Source of the DNA: Gigaspora rosea
Taxonomy: Eukaryota > Glomeromycota > Glomeromycetes > Diversisporales > Gigasporaceae
Assembly (NCBI GenBank): GCA_003550325.1
Contig: QKWP01000442.1
Coordinates: forward strand, 186,696-250,695
DNA: 64,000 nucleotides
Direction of reading: 5' to 3'
In this document: positions 56,109 through 64,000 of the stretch, one piece after another
Layout: each line of letters starts with the position of its first letter
Position numbering within the stretch: position 1 is the stretch's first letter
Program-made: the position numbers and the translations under genes
The notes under the pieces: generated by a model
The model's database searches: none
Seen by the model: the letters and a program-made list of their open reading frames with translations, nothing else
What the model was told of the DNA's origin: nothing

Positions 56109-56336
56109 TAAATATAGAATAGATGACACCTCGGCAAGTTTCGAAAGGCGAAGAATTAGCCGTACTCAAGTAATCGAGAAATATAGTGGGCGCAGCACTG
56201 CATTATGTGACAAATCAGTATTGCGCAACAGATTGGTCACATGAAGTGGTGCTGCACCGCATTTCGTGATTACTTGAGTATGGCTAATTTTTCGTTGTTT
56301 GGAACTTTGCCGGAGGTGATACCTATTCTATATTTA
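56109..56336. mobile_element. 228-bp MITE, copy B
   Basis: Same length, ends and hairpin arms as copy A at 10986-11213. It lies in the corresponding position after the family 3' end, and the sequence beyond it ('tttttgtacaaattttagtt') is also shared with the 10.9-kb locus, so it was present before the two loci separated. Confidence 0.8.
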
Positions 56337-56549
56337 TTTTATTTAAAAAAAAACATTTATTTTTGTACAAATTTTAGTTAAAATTAGAAAAGAATATTTC
56401 CTTGTAATATGTAACATAAAAAGATTTTTTTTATAAAATTTACACGTCTAAAAAAAATAAAGTGCCAATTTTTGATTAATCAAGTATAATTTTTATTATT
56501 GTTTTGTAAATCGACTTTTTATACATTTCACGTTTGAAGAAACTTTTCT

Positions 56550-57240
56550 TTAACATTTTATTATGTAACGACAAATGAAATTTAATATAACTACATATAT
56601 CAACAATAATGCTAGAATATTTATAACACCAAATGTCGAATCAAAGTTAAATGATATATAAATGAATACAGGGTATATCATTAAAATGTAGAATATAACA
56701 CCCCAGAAAAATACAAAAGAAGTAAAAAAAATACAAATGAAACGAAAAGACATTTGTAACCAAAAAACATGAATATGCAATGAAATATACTATATAAAAA
56801 AAGGAAAAGTATAAATTTTGATAAGATAGGATACATAATAACTAGAAATAATATAATAAAAATCAAAAAAATAAAAAGAAAATAAAGAATCGGACTGAAA
56901 ACCTCAGGATGTGCTTTTAATAAAATAGGTAGAGCCATATGCGTGAAAAATACCATATATATGTAAAGTAAAAAAATGGGAGGTCCTATGAAAAAGAAAA
57001 GATACAAAATTTAATTATATAGTTTACTAGATTCTCACGTAATAGTTCACCAGGAGGTTCGAATATCATTTTAACGAGAGAATATATCATATCCAATATA
57101 TTCAATATATATCTCAAATTGTTTGTGATTGTGTCAAGATTTTCATGAGTATCAAGCTCTTGTCTTGCACTATTAATGTAAATTTCTTCCTTATTTATTT
57201 CAATTTTATAACTGAGGTTTGCGCCAAAATAAAATAGCAC
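56550..57240 (-). pseudogene. Multi-pass membrane protein, frame-broken
   Basis: The minus-strand part 57240-57048 (no ATG; 5' exon probably missing) is polar and helical ('NKEEIYINSARQELDTHENL'). A short GT-AG intron (about 46 bp, ending 'ttttcatag') joins it in phase to 'GPPIFLLYIYMVFFTHMALP' and at least three more hydrophobic segments. Two frames are both open across 56780-56681, so the end is either 'FSGVLYSTF' or, after a one-base shift in a T run, a longer part with two more membrane segments ending at 56550. No family recognised. Confidence 0.5.
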
Positions 57241-57711
57241 ATGGTTTAGTCTTAAAAATACAAGTTTTAGAACGATATCGCAATTGGATAGTCATGAAAA
57301 ATTTTGCTCGAGATTTTGTGGCATGGTTTATTTTTTATTTTTATTTTTTACAAAAAAATTTTTTTTTGGATTGAAAAAAAATTTTAAGAGAGTGCGTAGA
57401 GGGGTCTTTAACAAAGAATTCGAAAAATTCAAATAATAATAGTAAGTTTTTTAATTTGGCAGAAAGGGTAGGTCTCTTAGTTCAAATGACATTAAGATTT
57501 ATTCGCTTTTGTGAAATTAGGAATAAAAATGTTAATTCGAAATTTTGAACTACCACAAGAGTCAGTCAATAAATTTATAGTATTGACAAATCACGTGTAA
57601 TTTTTGTACCTAAATCATGACTCAGTTGCTAAGTCAACTTATTATAAAAAAAAAAACATATAACTGAATATAAAGTATTTTAATTTAAGTTCAGTATACG
57701 TTTTTTGTAAA
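57241..57711. other. Spacer, nothing recognised
   Basis: AT-rich with T- and A-tracts; no supported feature. Confidence 0.35.
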
Positions 57712-57713
57712 TA

Positions 57714-57814
57714 GAGATGTGATCCATTATCCGTTTTCCTATTTAAAAATTACGGATGGATATCCAAATTTTTTTATTATAATTTTATTTTAATGGATAT
57801 CCGGGTCGCATCTC
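57714..57814. mobile_element. Small TA-flanked MITE, 101 bp
   Basis: The ends 'gagatgtgatcc' and 'gggtcgcatctc' form inverted repeats with 'ggatatcc' repeats inside. TA on both sides (57712-57713, 57815-57816). The ends are similar to the next element. Confidence 0.7.
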
Positions 57815-57961
57815 TAAAGTTGTAAAAGTACTATGCCCAATAATCTATTTCAACAATATCGTATTTAAAAAATTATATCTGATACGTACTGATATCGGAT
57901 TTTACTCTATAAAAAATTTATGCAATAATCACATCGGATGAATTTTTGTATATTATGAATA

Positions 57962-58360
57962 GAGATGTGCCTCGCACGAAATTTTTGTCGATCTTTTCAT
58001 AGGTATGTAACTTCACATGCTGATCAACCAATAAAACTTAAGAATTTGATCAACATAAAAAGTATATTATTGGGTATTCTTGAGCAAAATTTTTTTACTA
58101 TTGCTAATATAACCCAGATTTTATAAATTTAGGCTTATTATTTATTATTTACTATATTCAGCCTTGATTAAAGCAATACATAAATAAATTTGCTAGGTTG
58201 AATATAATAAATAATAAATGTGACAGATTATAGTTACGTGCTTAAAACTATTTTTATTATTTAATTACACTATAAAATACTATATCAATATGTATTATAT
58301 GTATGTACTGTACGTACTGTACATGAAAAAAATTGGGCTATCATATAAATGGCACATCTC
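57962..58360. mobile_element. TA-flanked MITE, ~400 bp
   Basis: The ends 'gagatgtgcc' and 'ggcacatctc' are exact inverted repeats flanked by TA (57960-57961, 58361-58362). A second nested inverted pair ('tttattatttactatattca' and 'tgaatataataaataataaa') lies inside. Same end family as the element 150 bp upstream. Tc1/mariner-like. Confidence 0.75.
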
Positions 58361-58850
58361 TAATTATAAACCGGTTTTTAAGTTATTATTTTTTTGACAG
58401 TACTGTATAAAAAATTACAAGCTATCACTATGTATTTAAGCCAAATTTGGTATCAATTCAACAAAATACTCTAATTTTAGTTCATAAATTACCGTAATAT
58501 ATAAATATTTATAAACTAGTTAGTATAAAAAATTAAACCTGATATTAAACCTGTTTTAAGATAATTAACTTAGTTTAATACAGTAATGTGAATATTAAAA
58601 AAAACTAGTTAATCGAAATGTCAATATATTATATGTAGCATGATTATTTTAATGCTAATATAAAAACTGACGATTTCCTCAAAAGCAGCCAAATCTGGCA
58701 TTACACGTAACATAAAAAAATATTCTAATAGACTTCAACACGAACAAACTTTGCTAAAATTTCTTTCAAGAACGGGAAGTATTTTTATATAACTTATATT
58801 GTAAAAAATAATACAGATACTCACTATTACAAATATGTTAAAAAAAAAAC

Positions 58851-58971
58851 AAAGATGGATTTGTGTAAGAACCTGTATTCACGACCGGTAGGCTGTTTAC
58901 AGTTTATGAAATAAACTAATCAAATCCATCTTTGATGATTATGTTATGACCATTGGCTAACATAATCATCA
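58851..58971. repeat. Two adjacent hairpins
   Basis: 'caaagatggatttg' (58851) pairs with 'caaatccatctttg' (about 58921-58934). Directly after it, 'gatgattatgtta' pairs with 'taacataatcatc' around an 11-base loop. Probably a small element remnant. Confidence 0.6.
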
Positions 58972-59059
58972 GTATAATCTTTTATAAATATTGCATGATG
59001 ATTATTTAAATAAGATCTGACAAAGACTAAAAAAAAAAATATAAGTCAAAATAATCAGA

Positions 59060-59964
59060 AAAGACCATGATCCCAAAGAATTTCTGTTGATGATTCTAAA
59101 CGAACATCTTAAATTTCTTGATAGGGCAATTAAAAAAAAAATCACAGACAAACAACATCACTCTTTAATTAATAAGCAAAAGGAAAGAACCAAACAACAT
59201 ATTGTATTTGTAAACAAAGAATTTACCTTCGATTACAAAAAAGCTATATCTGAATTTCAAAAATAACAAGCATCTTTCAATAAAAAAATTAAAAAGTAAT
59301 ATCAATTTTTTTTTTAAATTTATTTAATTAAATATAATATTCATATTACTATATTGCCAGACTCAAAAATGATATCAAGAAATTAGAAAAAAAGATTAAA
59401 AAGAAAGACGCTGAAATTGAAAAGAAAGACAATGAAATTGGAAAGAAAGACAATGAAATTGGAAGTTTGCATAACATGGTCAACTCCCAAAATGAAGTTA
59501 TCAACAAAAAAAGAGAATCAAATTACTATACTAGAAGAAAAAATGAGTAGCTTGCAAGTCAAATATGACGATTGTATAAATAACAACTAGAGCTTAAGTA
59601 ATAAGGTATTGAAATATTAACAAATATAAATTTAAAAATAAAATTTTAAATTAAAATTTTTTTTTGAACTTTAGCTAGAAATAGAAGTACTAAAGTAGAA
59701 ATTTTACGAAAAGAAAATAATGATTAAACGATTTATATAAAAACCAAAGAAAATGATTTACTGAAGGTTGTTAAAGAAAATCTTGAGCTCGAAAAAAAAT
59801 ATATAAATCTTGAAAATACAAATAAAATGCTGATATCATTAATTGATCGAGGAAATAAAGACGAAGATGAGGAAGACAAAAATGAAGAAGAAAGAAACTT
59901 GTGGCGAGAAGAAATAGTTTATTTTGAGAGAGATCATATAGAAATGTTTGATGATGATTTATGA
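59060..59964 (+). pseudogene. Coiled-coil gene, several lesions
   Basis: Three segments look like exons. The first, from about 59062 (DPKEFLLMILNEHLKFLDRA...), has a TAA near 59266. The second, from about 59363, has tandem 'KKDxEIxK' heptads, a frame change in an A run near 59510, 'ILEEKMSSLQVKYDDC' and a TAG. The third, from about 59687, has a TAA and then 'ENLELEKKYINLENTNK' and an acidic end at the TGA at 59962-59964. Introns with GTAATA/CCAG and GTATTG/TTTAG borders fit. Same style as the coiled-coil genes at 27-37 kb; no named family. Confidence 0.55.
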
Positions 59965-60537
59965 TCAAATATTAGCAATGTCATTTTTTTCATGTCAAAA
60001 AATAATACGAATTTTTTCTGATATCTATAATTAGAGTTTTCTTTCCTCAAATAATGTATTAATGAATAAACATAATATGAGAATTAGTAGAAACGAACCA
60101 TATTTGTTTTTTTTTCAAAAATAAGTTTTTATAAAATACAGTATTTTATTATTATAAAGAATAAATTTAATAAAAATTTCAAATTGTTTATTATTTATAA
60201 AGAATCTTTTTTAATAGATCGCGGTACGTGACAATGAAAATTTTCTCATTATAAAAATACTGTATTATAAAGGATAGGAAAATGATAGTAATGCTATATC
60301 TTCAACCGATTGGATAAAAGTTTTCTTGAATAATGAATACTGTTCTGGATACTAGGAGGGTATTTTTTTTTATTGTAAATTTTCTGTTCACGCTTTAGAT
60401 TAATTTTAGTTAGTAAACTAGACATCTGTCACGGGATGGATGGCTATTCGATTATCAAATTGCTAATATCTGTTTGGACTGTGATGATTATTTAAAACTG
60501 CAATATTTGAGCAATTACATGTTTTTTTTAAAAAAAA
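59965..60537. other. Spacer, nothing recognised
   Basis: AT-rich; short frames only. Confidence 0.35.
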
Positions 60538-60967
60538 ATGCCTCAAGTGAATAGGAAGAAGACAAAAAAAATTCTGCTATCTTAAAAATTGAATTAGATA
60601 TATTAACAGGAAAATTCGACAGAAGGAGAAAAAATGCGTCTTATTCGAATAAAATAACTTTTTATACTGAATTAGATAAAATAGTTGAAACAGCGACGAC
60701 TTTGTTTGAAAATATAATATTTTAGATGCTGAGAAAAAAAGAATAAAGGTGGTTATTTATTATTAATATATATTTTATAATTTAATTTATTAATAAATTT
60801 TTTATGAAGTTGAGAAGCTTAGAAGTGAGCTAGAACAAAGAAAGAGGCAGTATGAAGCTCTTAAAAGAATTCATGATGTGCATCAAAACACGATAAGGAA
60901 TCAATTAAATGAACATATTAGGGTTTGGTTTGAGTGTTTTTATTGTAAAATCGCTCGAAGAAGGTGA
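60538..60967 (+). pseudogene. Short coiled-coil gene, frame-broken
   Basis: The ATG at 60538 gives MPQVNRKK. After a one-base shift the frame reads 'EDKKNSAILKIELDILTGKF' and continues to a TAG near 60723. A possible intron (GTGGTT...TATGAAG) leads to 'VEKLRSELEQRKRQYEALKR' and the frame ends at a TGA at about 60967. Heptad-rich throughout. Unknown family. Confidence 0.45.
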
Positions 60968-61375
60968 TTTGATATGCCATTCCTTGAGAACGTGGAAATC
61001 ATGTTAAATTTTGCGCGATATTCCAAAAAAAGATCAAAAACATATATTTTTCATAAATATAATAATAATAAAAAAGAAAATTTTCACTAATAATCAAGTA
61101 TAGTTGAAGGAATTAATATTTCTCGAAATTACTTAAACTCAAAGTCATAATAAAATTTCTTTACTATTTTATTGATTGGCTCAAAATTGACTATCTACTA
61201 CGTACATATAGATGGGTGAACTTTATTAGTTTTTGGCCCAAATTACGATAATTTGGGCCGAAAACAAATAACGAGCCACTTATCTATCTACTTCCAAAAT
61301 TTATAAGTTTGATTATTAACGTTAAGAACTACCAGTGCATACATTACATTTTTATTGACAACTGGGATCTTTGCT
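60968..61375. other. Spacer, nothing recognised
   Basis: AT-rich. 'ttggcccaaattacgataatttgggccgaa' near 61233 is a small palindrome. Confidence 0.4.
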
Positions 61376-61482
61376 AGGTTTTTTTTTTCTCAAAATAGAT
61401 TCATTATGTTTTTCTTAATAAAAATCTCATGTAACAAGGACTCGTAGTGTCATTTTGCTAACAAAGATCCCAACTATTTGAA
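61376..61482. mobile_element. Short MITE, ~107 bp
   Basis: 'gggatctttgctag' at the left and 'ctaacaaagatccc' at the right are inverted. The interior has 'gattcattatgtttttctta'. A degraded relative lies at 22935-23036 in the other orientation. Confidence 0.65.
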
Positions 61483-61842
61483 TAGAAATCAATCTGTTTT
61501 TCATTGAGTTAATACGTACTGATAGTTCATTAGGAGCCACCATCAACAATAATATGCTTGGAAGCTATTACCATTTCACAATTTTTTTGTTATTCTATCA
61601 TGATCGCACAAATTGGAAGTAGGTGTTTCTTGATTCGAATTAGGAATTCTTGATACTGAGAGTAATCTCTTTTGAATTGTATTACATTGACAGTATAAAA
61701 AAATATGATATACATTTAAATTAATTTATTTATTCGAGCTTGCAATATGTGAATTTTATTTATTAGAAGTTTATTACTGTATATTTTAGGTGATTTTACA
61801 GATAAAATTTAAAGTTGAAACTAGTTGTACATTAATTTTGAG

Positions 61843-61850
61843 TATATATA
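61843..61850 (+). promoter_or_regulatory. TATA-like element
   Basis: 'tatatata' 34 bp before the ATG at 61884. Confidence 0.4.
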
Positions 61851-61883
61851 TTGTAAAGTATAGTCATTAAAGAGAATAAAATC

Positions 61884-62467
61884 ATGCCACGAATTTGCAG
61901 ACATACATGCTCTGATAACCTAACTCCTAATGAAAATCTTGAACAATTTTTAACAGGACACGTAGAATTTTTGCGAAGGAAAAAAAGGAGAATCGAAACT
62001 TTTTTTAGAGAAAATGGAATAACAAACGAAGATTTGGAAATAAAATTGAGAGCCTTAGAAACAATCATAGAAGAAAGGGATCATCTCAAAGAATGGATAA
62101 GACAGCTTCAAAACACCCAAAGGATTGTATCTCGATTGATAAGCGAACTTTATATTGAAAAAAGGCAATTTTTGGCTCGGATACAAGAGCTAGAACAAGA
62201 AAATACACAACTTCGTCATGATCTCGAGTATGAACAAGCGATTAATGGAAGAACCATCAATAATTTTAGAAATCAAGTTAACATTCTTGAGAATTGAGAG
62301 AACATTTTTACCGCAGTATTAAACAACCAAGGTAAAATATGCAAAAGATTGTATTATTTTTATTTTCATTTATATAACATTAATGAATTAAACATTTAGG
62401 TCAAGTTATTCCAAGGTTGCGTAGACAAGAAGCTTTCATTTATAAGGAGGAAATAGCTAGTGATTAA
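61884..62467 (+). pseudogene. Coiled-coil gene with one in-frame TGA, two exons
   Basis: From the ATG at 61884: a short Cys/His start (MPRICRHTCSDN), then coiled coil ('FLRRKKRRIETFFRENG', 'QELEQENTQLRHDLEYEQ'). A TGA at 62295-62297 ends the 137-codon frame, but the same frame continues to a GTAAAA donor at 62332. The intron 62332-62399 (68 bp) joins in phase to 'GQVIPRLRRQEAFIYKEE' and a TAA at 62465-62467. The uninterrupted product would be about 171 residues. The clean splice after the TGA suggests a recent nonsense mutation or a base error. Confidence 0.6.
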
Positions 62468-62584
62468 ATAAAAATATAAAGTGTTGTTAATCTTTTCAGT
62501 TAATTTTTTATAATAAAATTTTTTTATTCAGTCTCTCAGTTGCGATTTTTTCATCATGTGAGACAAGATATTGTTAATTGAAGT

Positions 62585-62683
62585 GAACGGCCAATATCAT
62601 CGGCTCTATTCACTAACTAATCTATTATTAAATAATTATTGTCGGCCAACATCATCAGCTCCACTAATAATAATAGACAGTCT
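62585..62683. repeat. Short direct repeat 'cggccaa.atcatc.gctc'
   Basis: 'cggccaatatcatcggctc' at about 62588 and 'cggccaacatcatcagctc' at about 62643. No other feature. Confidence 0.6.
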
Positions 62684-63120
62684 TTGATTTCTTTGTAGAA
62701 AGTGTAAAGTGAATATATGAAATAGTCAAAAAGACAAAATGTGATTATTACTCCCCTTGTTTAGTATGGTTCAAGTTCTAAAATGGTTTTCATTTGTTTT
62801 GGCATTGTTTTGATGTGGCAGCGTGGATTAAATATCTTGAAATGTACAATACACAGCTTCGACCGGTATTGAGAATTTAGAAAAGTTAGTGATATTTGCT
62901 GAATGGTTTGATTGAAAATCAAAATAAAGTTACTTTCCGGTTCATGCTTCATGTTCAATTATTCTTTAACATCTACGTTTGATTACAATATTACATTTAG
63001 GTCAGCCTCAAATTTTATTGCCAAAAAAGTTATCACTGTCATAAAAATAAAATTGACTCAATAAATCTCTTAGTTCCTTAACCCGATTCTGGCGGGCAGC
63101 AAGTTTTCTATGGTAGTATC

Positions 63121-64000
63121 CAAAGGGATGAATTAATAAAATACAAGTTAAGAAATCAAGTTAAAGAATATAATTAGCTATGATACAGATTAAAGAATCA
63201 ATATTGTAATACATGATAAGCCGTGTATAAAATCCAATCATACAAAGTTAAAGAAAGTTGTGATACATAAATAACTGTGTGTAAAATCTAAAAAAAAAAT
63301 ACAAGTAAAGAAATCAAGTTAAAGAATATTGTGATACATAAATAACCATGTGTAAAATCTAAAAAAAATACAAGTTAAGAAATCATATAATTATCATCTG
63401 TAAAATCTTACAAAGAAATCAATGTATGATACAGGTTAATGAATCAATATTGTAATACATGATAAGCCATGTTAAAATCCAATTATACAAGTTAAAGAAA
63501 GTTGTGATACATAAATAACCAGTGTAAAATCTAAAAAGTATCATAAAGAATGTTAAATATCTTACAAAGAAGTCAAAGCATGTAATACATGATAAGCCAT
63601 GTGTAAAATCCAACCACTATACAAAGTTAAAGAAAGAACTAATATTGTAATACATGATAAGCCGTGTGTAAAATCCAATCATACAAAGTTAAAGAAAGTT
63701 GTGATACATAACCATGTGTAAAATCTAAAAAAAAAAATACAAGTAAAGAAATCAAGTTAAAGAATATTATGATACATAAATAACCGTGTGTAAAATCTAA
63801 AAAAAAAAACAAGTTAAAAATCAAGTTAAGAATATAATTAGCTATCTGTAAAATTTTACAAAGAAATCAAGGCATGATACAGGTTAATGAATCAATATTG
63901 TTATACATAATAAGCATAAAATTCAACCATACAAAGTTAAAGAAAGGACCAATATTGTAATACATGATAAGCTTTGTGTAAAATCCAATCATACAAAGTT
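63121..64000. repeat. Second satellite array, runs off the window end
   Basis: Words 'gttaaagaaagttgtgatac', 'ataaataaccatgtgtaaaa', 'atacaagttaagaaatcaag' and 'tgtaatacatgataagcc' alternate with spacings of about 60-130 bp in one orientation. Units are modular as in the 23-kb array but share no sequence with it. Non-coding. Confidence 0.85.

Noticed and set aside
33074..62297. Stop-codon reassignment or programmed readthrough in coiled-coil genes
   Set aside because: All three stop codons appear as internal lesions, and frameshifts accompany them in several genes. Intact genes here end at TAA and TGA normally.

Overview
This window looks like nuclear DNA of a fungus with a very AT-rich, transposon-laden genome. 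My best guess is an arbuscular mycorrhizal fungus (Glomeromycotina). The reasons are: an F-box of the type 'LPDETLVEIFKYL...SCLLVNRKWCR', SPRY and RCC1 genes, Mutator-like transposases with SWIM fingers, GT-AG introns mostly of 60-110 bp, and very many small inverted-repeat elements. That placement rests on remembered family resemblance; no rRNA or other phylogenetic marker is present. I saw no operons, CRISPR arrays or tRNA genes.

Layout. 1-3.8 kb: a Ty3/gypsy integrase tail and a decayed Mutator-like transposase that itself holds a small inverted-repeat insertion. 4.9-7.4 kb: two abutting elements, the larger carrying a GC-rich minisatellite and a single N flanked by a duplication. 7.4-9.6 kb: a dead gene of unknown family, a dead SPRY gene and a short inverted-repeat element. 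10.4-12.8 kb: a family of membrane-anchored coiled-coil genes with tandem repeats upstream. 13.6-17.1 kb: a candidate DNA transposon with two convergent genes, a spliced DDE-like transposase and a C2H2 zinc-finger protein. 17.6-19.2 kb: a repeat present again inverted at 43-44 kb, and a long foldback. 19.5-22.5 kb: a membrane-protein gene with a frame break and an intact 197-residue gene. 23.2-25.6 kb: a satellite of about 22 copies. 27.3-38.3 kb: a cluster of small, mostly intron-containing genes, many coiled-coil, one ending in a RING finger and one in a tail anchor, plus an F-box fragment. 38.5-41.6 kb: a 3.1 kb DNA transposon with a nonsense-mutated transposase. 44.7-53.7 kb: an RCC1-repeat gene split by a nearly complete LINE. 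54-56.5 kb: a second, inverted copy of the 10.9-12.8 kb membrane/coiled-coil block. 56.5-62.5 kb: a decayed membrane gene, small TA-flanked elements and three more decayed coiled-coil genes. 63.1 kb to the end: a second satellite.

How it fits together. Most coding material is either transposon or lineage-specific coiled-coil gene, and most genes carry one to three single-base lesions, so they are young pseudogenes or contain consensus errors. The clearest interactions are between mobile elements and host genes. The LINE landed across a splice donor and duplicated it. One small inverted-repeat element sits at the same place beside both copies of a duplicated gene. An upstream repeat module recurs at four loci.
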